Part shown: positions 1-7,904 of the stretch, one piece after another
Position numbering within the stretch: the stretch's first letter is position 1
How the letters are laid out: every line of letters begins with the position of its first letter
Assembly (NCBI GenBank): GCA_002359825.1
Contig: DENY01000212.1
Location: 18,562 to 28,440 of the forward strand
Direction: 5' to 3'
Length of the DNA stretch: 9,879 nucleotides
Origin: Bacteroidales bacterium UBA2632
GTDB lineage: Bacteria > Bacteroidota > Bacteroidia > Bacteroidales > Dysgonomonadaceae
Translations under genes and position numbers: made by a program
The notes under the pieces: generated by a model
The model's input: the letters and a program-made list of their open reading frames with translations, nothing else
The model's database searches: none
Told to the model about the DNA's origin: nothing

Positions 1-3
1 TGC

Positions 4-753
4 TTATAATTCATGGATTCTTATTTTCCTAAAATATATAGGATTACCATGATCTTGAAGTCCTATTTTTCCTTTTCTAACTTTTGCATAATCTAAGTCA
101 GAAAACTTACTTTGTTCAACGGCTTCCTTCCATAGTTGAGAGTCCATTGAATATCTTAGAACTAATTCCCCATTTAACCAATGCTCAACATTACCATTAA
201 ATACAATTATTCGAGTGGAATTCCATTCACCTGGTGAATGAGACGTCAATTTGATTGGAGGAAGAACATCAGAGCATGACCCTGTTTTTTGTTTCTCGAG
301 TAAATTAGCAGGATAATTTACATCATCAATAATTTGAAATTCAGGACCTGTATGCCAAACATTTTTATATTGGATATCCTCCTGAACACAATAAAATATA
401 CCACTATTGCCACCTTCTTTAATCTTCCACTCTACTTCTAACTCAAAATTTTCAAATTCTGAATCTGTCACAATGTCACCATTTCCTCCATTCGAGAACA
501 TTATACCATCTTCTACTAGCCAATTTACTGATTTGTCAGAATTGTATAAATGCCATCCATCTAGGTTGTCACCATTAAAGATATTCTTCCAACATGAATC
601 TTGTGAATCGTGTAAAATATTATTTGAGATGAAACTGGAAAGTTTTGGCTCCAATCTTGGATTCGTTTCACTTAAAGCAAAACTATATTCATGAGAAAAC
701 GTGAATAATGAAATTAAAAATAGTAGTCGTAACTTTGTAAAGTTTTTTTCCAT
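4..753 (-). CDS. DUF1080 / 3-keto-disaccharide hydrolase domain protein, exported
   Basis: A 249-residue protein with an N-terminal hydrophobic signal segment (about residues 8-27, ending near SFA-LS) and no lipobox cysteine, so probably a soluble periplasmic protein. Residues 54-249 form one DUF1080 (PF06439) jelly-roll domain. Visible family landmarks are the FNGDNLDGW opening (59-67), W78 with the EDG turn, GDIVTDSEFENFELEVEWK (92-110), GGNSGIFY (114-121), HTGPEFQ (134-140), GEWNSTRI (175-182), VEHWLNG (189-195) and the C-terminal LQDHG...YFRKIRI block (232-247). Family members that have been studied cleave 3-keto-glycosides or bind glycans; the substrate here is unknown. The segment usually written G-S-L-Y-D reads GSCSDV (158-163), which may affect specificity. 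The TAA stop lies at 4-6, so the gene is complete. It starts 46 bases after the phosphatase-like gene and is probably co-transcribed with it. The family call is firm; the reaction is inferred. Confidence 0.9.
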   Translation of the reverse strand: MEKNFTKLRLLFLISLFTFSHEYSFALSETNPRLEPKLSSFISNNILHDSQDSCWKNIFNGDNLDGWHLYNSDKSVNWLVEDGIMFSNGGNGDIVTDSEFENFELEVEWKIKEGGNSGIFYCVQEDIQYKNVWHTGPEFQIIDDVNYPANLLEKQKTGSCSDVLPPIKLTSHSPGEWNSTRIIVFNGNVEHWLNGELVLRYSMDSQLWKEAVEQSKFSDLDYAKVRKGKIGLQDHGNPIYFRKIRIHEL

Positions 754-799
754 AACTATTTATTATTTATAATAATCGTTTGTCAAAAGCATTGTGTTG

Positions 800-1621
800 T
801 TACTGTTTATTAGTTTTAAATGAAACTTCCAATATTAATGGTAAGTGATCTGAAGCATATTGCTCATCTACTGTATAGTAATCTTCAACAGTAAACAAGT
901 CCATTGCTTTTTTATTTAATAGAATAAAATCGATCGTTGTAGAGGGATTAATTTGAGGAAAAGTAAGAGGATGATCGTCAGTCACCTTTGCAAATTGTGT
1001 CTCAATTAATTTGAAATTATCATTATCGGGCTTCATATTGAAGTCTCCTCCAAAGATAATAGGATAATTATCAAACTCTTTTGTGTATTCTAACATTTGC
1101 TCTATTTGATATCTTCTATCTGCATCAGATCTATGATCTAAATGAACGTTCATAAAAGCAATATCCACACCTTTTATTTCAACAACTATTATAGCTAAAG
1201 AACGAGTTTCCCCATTAGATTCATCTGGAAGAGGCAATTTATAACTTTTGGCATCTTTAATTGGGTATTTAGAGAGAATTGCTTGACCTTGCTCTCCTTC
1301 AGATTTATAAGATGCGCCTGCGAAATGGTAATACATCCCTGTCATTTCACCCAAATCTTTTGCTTGATGAGATTCCTTATTTGATCGTACTGTATACTTA
1401 TCCACCTCTTGAAGAACTACAACATCTGGCTTCTCTCTAATTATAACATCAGCTACTGCTTGCAAGTCTGTGATATTAAAGTCTGAGATAGAGCCCGGAG
1501 TAGCTATATGTATATTATAGCTCATCACTTTGAGAGACTTCATTGGTTGATTAGCTTTACATGAGCTTACAAGGAAGAGAAGTATCAGGATAGAAACTGC
1601 AAATTGCACATTTGTTTTCAT
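800..1621 (-). CDS. Endonuclease/exonuclease/phosphatase (EEP) family lipoprotein
   Basis: A 273-residue protein with a lipoprotein signal peptide: a hydrophobic core at residues 8-18, then VSSC with the lipid-bearing Cys21. The mature part is a complete EEP (DNase I-like, PF03372) domain. The metal and catalytic motifs are all present: SYNIH with Asn36, LQEVD with Glu72, NVHLDHR with His160, GGDFN with Asp193 and Asn195, IDFILL with Asp231, and SDHLPL with Asp258-His259. The fold is therefore expected to be an active Mg2+-dependent phosphoesterase. Family members cleave DNA, RNA, phosphoinositides, sphingomyelin or other phosphodiesters, and the sequence alone does not choose between them. 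No acidic export signal follows Cys21, so a periplasm-facing anchor is more likely than surface display. It lies upstream of, and 46 bases from, the DUF1080 gene, which suggests a two-gene unit. A substrate carrying phosphate or a phosphodiester is an inference from context. Confidence 0.92.
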   Translation of the reverse strand: MKTNVQFAVSILILLFLVSSCKANQPMKSLKVMSYNIHIATPGSISDFNITDLQAVADVIIREKPDVVVLQEVDKYTVRSNKESHQAKDLGEMTGMYYHFAGASYKSEGEQGQAILSKYPIKDAKSYKLPLPDESNGETRSLAIIVVEIKGVDIAFMNVHLDHRSDADRRYQIEQMLEYTKEFDNYPIIFGGDFNMKPDNDNFKLIETQFAKVTDDHPLTFPQINPSTTIDFILLNKKAMDLFTVEDYYTVDEQYASDHLPLILEVSFKTNKQ

Positions 1622-1821
1622 AAAAATAATTTAAGTATTTAGGCAGTGTATTTACTTGATCATTTCTGAATTTATAGGAGTGGTCTAAATTTTCCGTATT
1701 CTGTTTATACTATATTGTATTTTTAGCAATAAGGTTTACATATCTCCTGGTAATCCGGAAGCTATTACTAATAATTTACTTATACTAAACAACTGCCACT
1801 ATTATTTTATTTTAATATGGG

Positions 1822-1829
1822 CAAATATA
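1822..1829 (-). promoter_or_regulatory. Possible -7 promoter box for the EEP-DUF1080 pair
   Basis: Read on the minus strand this is TATATTTG followed by CCC. It fits the Bacteroides -7 consensus TAnnTTTG of the primary sigma factor. No good -33 TTTG or TTG occurs 19-21 bases upstream, so the call is weak. It lies downstream of the susD terminator and about 200 bases before the EEP start, where a separate promoter is needed if the terminator is efficient. Confidence 0.35.
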
Positions 1830-1914
1830 GCTTTATTTTTTTATATTATCATCTATTTCTGAGGAGAATATGTAATTTATTTAGTGAAATGACAGTTGAT
1901 AAGTAATATTATTT

Positions 1915-1955
1915 AAAAACCCGTTGAAGAGTTCATTCATTCAACGGGTTTTTTT
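1915..1955 (-). terminator. Intrinsic terminator after susC-susD (bidirectional)
   Basis: A perfect 9-bp stem, CCCGTTGAA (1920-1928) with TTCAACGGG (1940-1948), encloses an 11-base loop. It is flanked by five A on the left (1915-1919) and seven T on the right (1949-1955), so it gives a GC-topped hairpin plus U-tract in both directions. On the minus strand it sits about 100 bases after the susD stop. The U-tract is longer on the plus strand, but no plus-strand gene runs into it. Confidence 0.85.
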
Positions 1956-2049
1956 GCAAACTTAATATTATCTATATCGGTGTCTTTTTAGTATACCTTC
2001 TGATAATAGTTAACTTATTCATTTATTCCCTTTATTGAATCCAATCAAT

Positions 2050-3816
2050 TTACCAACCTGTATTTTGCCCCAGATTTGGATTCTTCACTAAATCTCCGGC
2101 AGGAATTGGATAGAAATATAATTTGTCATGCCATGTACGTTTTTGATTTTTCAAAAACACAAGTGTATGTCCATCTGCTCCAAGTTGAACATTGTTGTCT
2201 GCTCCATTTGCTAATTTTTCTCCAACATATAGGTAGAAAACTCCCGGAACTTTTACAGGATTCAACAATTTTGTAAAGCATACATCAAGTTTACCATCTT
2301 CATTCATATCGTAGGGAACTTCAAACTCTGGAATATAGATTCCATCCCAGTCTCTCGTGGCCAATTCTCCCACTTTCCAACGTAGAATATCTTGCCAAGA
2401 GAAACCTTCGAACGAAAGCTCAATACTGCGTTCTCTACGAATCTCTAAAATCTCCGGATTATTAATTGTAGGGAAAAAACGTTGTTGGAGATACTGATCT
2501 ACTTTAGTTGGTTTACTGTTTAATCCTCCTGTTATCCCAGCTCTAGCTCGCAGTGTGCCTATTGTTTTACTCCAATCACTATCCGTTAAGCTACCCAATT
2601 CTGCTTTTGCTTCTGCATAATTCAATAAAACTTCAGCATATCTAAAAACGGGTACATTGTTGTCACAAATATCTACATTATCATATTGTACATCTTTCAA
2701 TGTAAATTTACTAGTATGATAACCCGTAATAGCATAGGCATAGTTTGGAGGAGTTTCCACAATACTCCCTCCACTTATTCGAGTATAACCCGGCGTGCGT
2801 ATAGTTTGCGACAAGCGCATGTCTCTATTTTTGCACTCTTCTTGAAACGAACTGGTCTTATAATCTGGTTTATCTGTAAATGGTGTTCCATCTAACATCA
2901 AATATGTGTTGACAAAAGACTTAATCAGTGAAGGAGTCGAACCTAAGGTTACTGATGTCCAGCGACGATTGCCCGAATGCACCACACCCAGTGATCCATC
3001 AAATGTAACTGCATAAAGCACTTCGCTTGCTATTGGAGATTTGGTAAGAAATAATTGTTGATATGATTTATCAACCCCCAAATCTTTGTAAATGGAATAT
3101 CCAGCATCCATAACGTATTGAGAAGCTGATACTGCCTCATTTAGCCATTCATTTGCAGTAGTTTGGAGCGATTGCTCAGTATGATATTTTCTGTATGTCC
3201 CTTCCCATAAGCAAATACGCGATTTAAAAGCTGCAGCTACGGTTGAGGTAATTGTTGAGCTAGATTTATCCTTTTTCTCTTTGATATTGGCAATAGCAAA
3301 ATCGAGATCTTCTTTGATCTTGGTTATAATCAGGGTTCTATCATCACGCTTTGCATAAAGAAGGGGATCTCCTACATCTAACGGATGGTCAATCCACGGA
3401 AGATCACCAAATCTTGTCATCATACCGAAGTAGTAATACGCTCTGAAAAAACGAGCTATACCTAAATAATTATTGCGTATTTCAGCTGAAAGAGATTCAT
3501 CAGTACAGTTTACAATAAAATAATTTATGTTCCGTAAATTACCCCAGTTCCAACCAGAACTCTCTTCGGGACTATAGCCGTTTTCCGTAAAATATTTTAT
3601 TACATTATTGGTGGCTATATAGTACGAATATGTGTTGTTGGTTGTAGAACTTGGAAACATATCATAGAAGGAGTTGGTGTACATTTTCAACCCCGTTTCA
3701 GAGCTAAATACCGGTTCTTTGGAAATCTGCGCCTCTGGCAGTTCTTGCATATTACATGCAGTAATCAATAATACAGCAATAAAAGAAAGTAATATTTTTT
3801 TCATAATCATATTCAT
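2050..3816 (-). CDS. SusD/RagB-family outer-membrane glycan-binding lipoprotein
   Basis: A 588-residue SusD-like lipoprotein. The signal peptide ends in LLITAC with Cys21 as the lipidated residue. Starts at Met1, Met3 or Met5 are all possible; Met5 (3804) gives the most typical MKKILL opening, and the longest form is given here. Family landmarks are the TPR-type helix YLGIARFFRAYYYFGMMTRF (117-136) with GDLPW (137-141), the AAAFKSRICLWEG helix (194-206), FRYAEVLLNYAEAKAELG (391-408), IRRERSIELSFEGFSWQDILRW (459-480), and the usual C-terminal ending NPNLGQNTGW (579-588). A DxNxDGxxD calcium-type loop (503-511) is visible. Its role is to bind the target glycan at the cell surface and act as the lid of the SusC channel. 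It starts 3 bases after the susC stop, so the two are translationally linked. It looks intact although its partner is interrupted. The sequence does not reveal the ligand. Confidence 0.95.
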   Translation of the reverse strand: MNMIMKKILLSFIAVLLITACNMQELPEAQISKEPVFSSETGLKMYTNSFYDMFPSSTTNNTYSYYIATNNVIKYFTENGYSPEESSGWNWGNLRNINYFIVNCTDESLSAEIRNNYLGIARFFRAYYYFGMMTRFGDLPWIDHPLDVGDPLLYAKRDDRTLIITKIKEDLDFAIANIKEKKDKSSSTITSTVAAAFKSRICLWEGTYRKYHTEQSLQTTANEWLNEAVSASQYVMDAGYSIYKDLGVDKSYQQLFLTKSPIASEVLYAVTFDGSLGVVHSGNRRWTSVTLGSTPSLIKSFVNTYLMLDGTPFTDKPDYKTSSFQEECKNRDMRLSQTIRTPGYTRISGGSIVETPPNYAYAITGYHTSKFTLKDVQYDNVDICDNNVPVFRYAEVLLNYAEAKAELGSLTDSDWSKTIGTLRARAGITGGLNSKPTKVDQYLQQRFFPTINNPEILEIRRERSIELSFEGFSWQDILRWKVGELATRDWDGIYIPEFEVPYDMNEDGKLDVCFTKLLNPVKVPGVFYLYVGEKLANGADNNVQLGADGHTLVFLKNQKRTWHDKLYFYPIPAGDLVKNPNLGQNTGW

Positions 3817-3819
3817 TTT

Positions 3820-6800
3820 TTAAAATGTTACGGATAAACCGATGCTAATATTTTTCAATAATGGATAGTTATAGGCTTGACCACCATTACCAATAATAGA
3901 GTTTGTACCGCCTTCTCCAGCTGCTTGTTTAGCTTCTTTATCTTCACCATATATGTTGGAAACATCAAAGTTTTTGGTGTTTTTATAAAGTGGAGACCAA
4001 CTAAAGAGATTTTCTCCTGAAAGATAGACACGCGCTGCTTGCATTTTTGCAGAATTAATGAGTGCTTTTGGGAAATTATAGCCTACCTGCAAGTTCTTTA
4101 ATCTTAAATATTTTACATTTTGCAAGTAGCGAGTCTGAACGACAGATAGTTCTCTTGTGCTTTGTAAAGCTACATAACCTCTATAACGTGGAAAGTAAGC
4201 GTCGGTGTTATCCTCTTTCCATATATTTCCAATCATAGAAGAAGGAATGTTGCTATATGGACGACTGTACTGACCCCAAAATAAAGAGTTGTCTGTTCCT
4301 GGCCACCAATGCTGTCTTCCTACTCCTTGAAAAAAAGCTGAAAAGAAAATTCCATTCCAATCTGCGCCTAAATTAAAGCTATAAGTGTATCGAGGGGTTG
4401 TATTTCCAATAACTTTTCTATCTCCTGCATCATCAACTTTATTGGTTCCGTAATCTATTACACCATCATCATTTAAATCTTTAAACTTTATATCTCCTGG
4501 AAGCCACGTACCAGAGTTGGAAGCAAAGTATAGTTTTTGTGAAGCATGATTTTTAACATCTTCTTCAGAAGTGAAAAACCCCTCTGTTTCATAACCCCAT
4601 ATTTCACCTATTGTCATGCCCTCGTAATAATTGACTCTTGCATCATAATAGTTGCCCAATTCTTTTTCAGGATTAGTATATTTATCAATTTTTGAAGTGT
4701 AGTCGGATAATGTTACTCTCAAGTCATAGTTAAATGGCTTATTGGCAACTGTAAACTTATCCCTCCAGCTCAAACTGAGTTCCCATCCTTTGGTCGTCAT
4801 GTCTGCATAGTTTCCTTTAGGTGCAGTAGCTCCAAAAACTGCTGGAAGGTCTACTCCAACAGCAAACATATCTTTCGTTTTTCGTACATAAGCATCTCCG
4901 GTAAAACGAAGTTTCCCTTTGATAGAACCAAAGTCAATTCCTATATTGGATGTTGTAGATGTTTCCCATGTTAGTCCATCGGGAATTACTGAAGGAACAG
5001 AAGTTTTTTGATTTAATGTTCCGTTAATAAGCCTGTCCATTGTTCTTATATTGAACAATTCTCTGTAGGCGTAAGAAGCTATATTACCGTTTCCTAATGA
5101 TCCATAGGAGGCCCTTAGTTTCATGTCTGAAAATATCATGTCATTCACCTTCCAAAATGGTTCTTCGGATAGGCGCCATCCAGCTGATACGGATGGGAAA
5201 AACCCCCATTGTTGATCTGTCGGAAATTTGGTTGTTCCATCCAAGCGACCGTTTACTTCGAGTAAATATCGATAGTCATATGCATAGTTTAATCGAAAGA
5301 ATCCTCCTGCAATGCGCCATTTTTCGTAGTTACTGCTTACAGTAATACCGTTACCGTTGGCCATATTGATATTATTACCATCTTCAAAAATCAAACCATT
5401 GCGTCGAGTATTTGTAGTATTATAGGTTGATTGCTCATAATTATAGCCTAACATACCTTTTATATAATGTACTGATTTAAGTGTCTTCTCATATTCGCCA
5501 TAAATGTTGGTTGCTAGGTATTTAGTAGACGAATTTCTTTTGCCAAAGTCATTAGTAGAAGAGCCAAGATAAGCAATCACTCCTTGTTGAGGACTATAAG
5601 GAACAGGAACCCTTTTTGTTGAAGCATCGTTATCTGTATTACGGAAAGTGAAATCTCCTTTTAATCTAAAAGATTTATCTAAGGAAGATATTGTAAAAGA
5701 TGTGGTGTTGCGAAACAATCTTCTCTCTGAGTCTGTCCCACTTTTACCGTACCAAAGATCTCCAACACTGTATGCGGCAGCCATCGTCAATGTTCCATCC
5801 GGATTAAACATGGGACTCATTGGCTCTGCCTCGCTTTCTAAACCATACCATACATTTCCATCTGCTACAGTTAGCGGATTGTAATAGTTAACCTGAGAAA
5901 CATCGGTGTTATTTTCCACATTTAACCAACTGAATATTTGGGCAGAGCCTTTAGCTCGAATATTAAATGTAGAATAATCATCGCTATTGTAATTGAAAAG
6001 GCCTCCTTGTTCGAAGTAACGCCCAGATATGATAAAGTCTGCTTTTTCTCCACTCCCTTGAATTCAGAGATTGTGTTCTGTTCCTAAAGTATGATCTTTG
6101 TACAACAAATCATACCAATCTGTATTGGCATAATATTGGTATTTTCCATCAGGTCCTACTTCAACTTCAGGTTTTCCCGATCCAGGAGGTCTCTTCACCA
6201 TTTCATTATACCAGTCTTGGGAGTAAGGTACTGCCTTATGAAAGGTTGAAGGTGTTCTCGCATAATCATAATATGCTGAATACGCTTCAACAAACATCTC
6301 AGCATACAAAGCTGCATCAGTAATCATATCGGGTACAACAGTAGGTGCTTTCACAGAAAAATTTCCACTATACGTTACCGAGGTACGATCCTTAGAAGAA
6401 CTTCTTGTAGTAATCAAAACTACACCAAAAGCTCCCCGTGCACCATAGATAGCGGCAGAAGAAGCATCTTTCAGGACAGATACACTTTCAATGTCATTAG
6501 GATTCAACATGGCAGGGTCGCCTTCCACTCCATCAATAAGGATTAATGCACTTCCTCCTTGGCCAATGGAGGTTACCCCTCTTATTTGATAGTTGGCACT
6601 GGTATTCGGCTTACCGTCTGCTAAGGAGATGTTTAGATTAGGAATAACTCCTTGCAAACCTTGCGTCACATTGGTCATAGATCTATTATCGAAAACTTCA
6701 CTCGTCACTTGATCAACAGCACCCGTTAGGTTAGTCTTTTTTTGTGTTCCATAACCCACTACCACCAATTCATCCAAAGTTTTGGTGTCCTCTATTAAAA

Positions 6801-7137
6801 CAACATTTATTGTCGTTCTGTTTCTTGTAGATACTTCCTGCTCCAAATATCCAATATACGTCACTCTCAATAATGCATCGGTGCCTACATTGAGCGTATA
6901 ATCACCATTGTTGTCGGTTACTGTTCCATTACTGGTGCCTTTTTCAACAATGTTTGCCCCAATTATTGGCTCATTGTTTGAATCATATATTCTACCAGTA
7001 ATTGTTTTATCTTTTTGTTGGTTGACCTCTAAAAGAGTTTTTATCTTGTTTTCTGCATTCTCTGCTCGTGTATTGAAAACAAGAGATATAAAAAGGAGTA
7101 AAATTAAAGGTCGATTTTGTAATAATTTCTTTTTCAT
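3820..7137 (-). pseudogene. SusC/RagA-family TonB-dependent outer-membrane transporter, interrupted by one in-frame TGA
   Basis: One frame of 1106 codons runs from ATG at 7137 to TAA at 3820-3822, broken only by TGA at codon 358 (6064-6066). The 5' piece (7137-6064, 357 residues) has a signal peptide (about 1-25), a CarboxypepD_reg-like domain (44-115), the SusC hallmark LDELVVVGYGTQKK (121-134) and a complete plug domain to about 245, with LILIDGVEG (198-206) and KDASSAAIYGARGAFGVVLI (223-242). No STN domain is present, so signalling to an anti-sigma factor is not expected. The 3' piece is the beta barrel: continuous homology resumes with IQG straight after the stop and ends in the typical GLSVTF strand. 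A calcium-type DLNDDGVID loop lies near codon 885. Both pieces share the same frame, so this is a point nonsense change and not a frameshift. As read, the product would be a plug without a barrel. A GTG at 5919 could open the second piece but would lack a signal peptide. A sequencing error is a real alternative. Confidence 0.9.
6064..6066 (-). other. In-frame TGA stop inside the susC-like gene
   Basis: The minus strand reads AAT CTC TGA ATT CAA GGG. SusC proteins usually carry Ser or Asn at this place in the first barrel strands (pattern HNL-S-I-x-G). TGA differs from the serine codon TCA by one base. No other stop occurs in the 144 bases between the two open pieces; I translated them codon by codon, and they read as normal barrel sequence such as SGRYFEQGGLFNYNS. 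Confidence 0.9.
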
Positions 7138-7309
7138 GTTGTATTATTTGTGTATTATTAAATCTAAAACCTATGCTTTGTTATAAAAAAAACTCTTAAA
7201 TATGTTTACTTCATTGTACCTCCTTTTTTATCAGTTGTTTTATGTTTATGTTTTTTTGCCCCACGCATCTCTTTATCTTAACGATTGAAGTCTTGTATTA
7301 TGCATAGAC

Positions 7310-7388
7310 AACAAAGGATTAGAAGTAAAACGATATAATGTTATTTTTTGATTTGTAGGTGTTTAATTTCTAACAAAGAGTTAGAAGT
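7310..7388. repeat. 17-base direct repeat upstream of the susC-like gene
   Basis: AACAAAGGATTAGAAGT at 7310-7326 and AACAAAGAGTTAGAAGT at 7372-7388 match at 15 of 17 positions; the differences are two adjacent bases (GA against AG). The copies start 62 bases apart, close to six helical turns, and lie about 170 to 250 bases before the susC start. Their spacing and position suit paired binding sites of an activator such as a hybrid two-component or AraC-type regulator. No such regulator is encoded in the window, so that role is inference. Confidence 0.6.
7368..7386. repeat. Perfect 7-bp inverted repeat, possible operator
   Basis: TTCTAAC (7368-7374) and GTTAGAA (7380-7386) are exact reverse complements around a 5-base centre. 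The palindrome overlaps the second copy of the direct repeat. The first direct-repeat copy keeps the right half (ATTAGAA) but has no left half. No T-tract follows on either strand, so it is not a terminator; a protein-binding site or a leader hairpin is more likely. Confidence 0.5.
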
Positions 7389-7570
7389 CTCATGTAAAGC
7401 ATACATTTATTATGATTGTATGGATCTACAAGTGATACATTTCATTTAGATTTTTAAAGGATTGTAAGAATATGACTCTGCATAGCAGCTGCCTTTTTGC
7501 AATCAATTGTTTTATTAATTCTCATTTATACGTCCATCTCATTAATGCAATGGATTTAAAATACAGGTCC

Positions 7571-7618
7571 TTTATTTAGCAATGTGTTGCGAAATAAAGA
7601 GATTTCTTTGTCAAGAAA
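7571..7618. repeat. Two adjacent inverted repeats, possible operator or leader hairpins
   Basis: The first runs 7571-7598: TTTATTT-a-GCAA, a TGTG centre, then TTGC-g-AAATAAA. This gives 11 paired bases with one mismatch. Four bases later is a second one, TTTCTT (7603-7608) with AAGAAA (7613-7618) around four bases. They lie between the candidate minus-strand promoter and the susC start, so in that transcript they would form leader hairpins. Neither is followed by a T-tract, which argues against termination. Confidence 0.5.
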
Positions 7619-7707
7619 CATCACATCGTGTAGTTTCACTGTTTTACTGGCATTCATATCTTAAGAATTATTGTAAGATAAATCTTTATTTTTAGTTCAA
7701 TCTATAG

Positions 7708-7738
7708 CAAATGTATAAAATATATAGTAATAAAACAA
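7708..7738 (-). promoter_or_regulatory. Candidate Bacteroides-type promoter reading toward the susC-like gene
   Basis: On the minus strand a TTG (7738-7736, within CTTGTTT-type context) stands 20 bases before TACATTTG (7715-7708). This fits the -33 TTG / -7 TAnnTTTG pattern of the Bacteroides primary sigma factor. It would give a leader of about 560 bases before susC, which is long; I saw no nearer perfect match between 7138 and 7700. In AT-rich DNA such matches also arise by chance. Confidence 0.35.
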
Positions 7739-7843
7739 GGGTTTTATTTAAAAACATTAAAACTTTATATTGAAGACTCTCTTCTCTTTTTTCTCTTGTG
7801 GGTCAAAAAAGTTTTATACCTATGCTTTTATCAACATTTACTT

Positions 7844-7851
7844 TATCTTTG
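7844..7851 (+). promoter_or_regulatory. -7 promoter box for the GHL10 gene
   Basis: TATCTTTG followed by C is a full match to the Bacteroides -7 consensus TAnnTTTG. It lies 53 bases before the ATG at 7905, giving a leader of roughly 45-50 bases. The -33 element is not clear; ATG at 7822-7824 stands at the right distance but is a poor match. The position, directly before the gene and on its strand, supports the call. Confidence 0.55.
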
Positions 7852-7904
7852 CGACTTCTTAATTCATTTATTAATCCGATTGTTTATCTCAAAAAAAATT
7901 AAGT

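Larger units (their letters stand above)
1622..2049. other. Non-coding interval between the EEP gene and the susD-like gene
   Basis: A 428-base AT-rich stretch without a credible gene. Its right part holds the bidirectional terminator of the susC-susD unit (1915-1955). Its left part probably carries the promoter and a leader of about 190 bases for the EEP-DUF1080 pair; the best -7 box is at 1822-1829. A weak 5-bp inverted repeat (GTAAT/ATTAC around 1751-1772) is too short to call. I see no tRNA, other small RNA gene or mobile-element remnant here. Confidence 0.6.
7138..7904. other. Divergent regulatory interval between the susC-like and GHL10 genes
   Basis: A 767-base AT-rich interval with no credible gene. 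It separates two divergent transcription units and must hold both promoters. It contains a near-perfect 17-base direct repeat (7310-7326 and 7372-7388), a 19-base palindrome overlapping the second copy, a 28-base imperfect palindrome (7571-7598) with a second small one beside it (7603-7618), a candidate minus-strand promoter (7708-7738) and a good plus-strand -7 box (7844-7851). An 8-base palindrome GCAGCTGC lies at 7485-7492. If the distant minus-strand promoter is real, the susC leader would be about 560 bases long. Confidence 0.6.

Noticed and set aside
407..694. Plus-strand open frame of 95 codons inside the DUF1080 gene
   Set aside because: It is antisense to a conserved domain and has no motif or start-region support.
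1861..1875. AGGAG followed by ATG TAA on the plus strand
   Set aside because: A start-stop pair with no downstream plus-strand gene; chance in AT-rich DNA.
1957..1964. Minus-strand TAAGTTTG fitting the -7 consensus
   Set aside because: It lies upstream of the terminator at 1915-1955, so transcripts would stop at once, and it has no -33 partner.
3820..5919. A separate gene starting at GTG 5919
   Set aside because: The frame continues upstream without a stop to 6066 and carries conserved SusC barrel sequence; the GTG start would give a barrel without signal peptide or plug.
6064..6066. TGA recoded as tryptophan or selenocysteine (alternative code)
   Set aside because: Tryptophan is written TGG throughout the five genes, no other in-frame TGA occurs in any of them, and the usual residue at this place in SusC proteins is Ser or Asn. 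All five genes end in TAA, so the use of TGA as a stop is not independently shown here, but a point change explains the data more simply.
6908..7186. Plus-strand open frame of 92 codons over the susC 5' end
   Set aside because: It is antisense to the conserved CarboxypepD_reg-like domain and has no recognisable features of its own.
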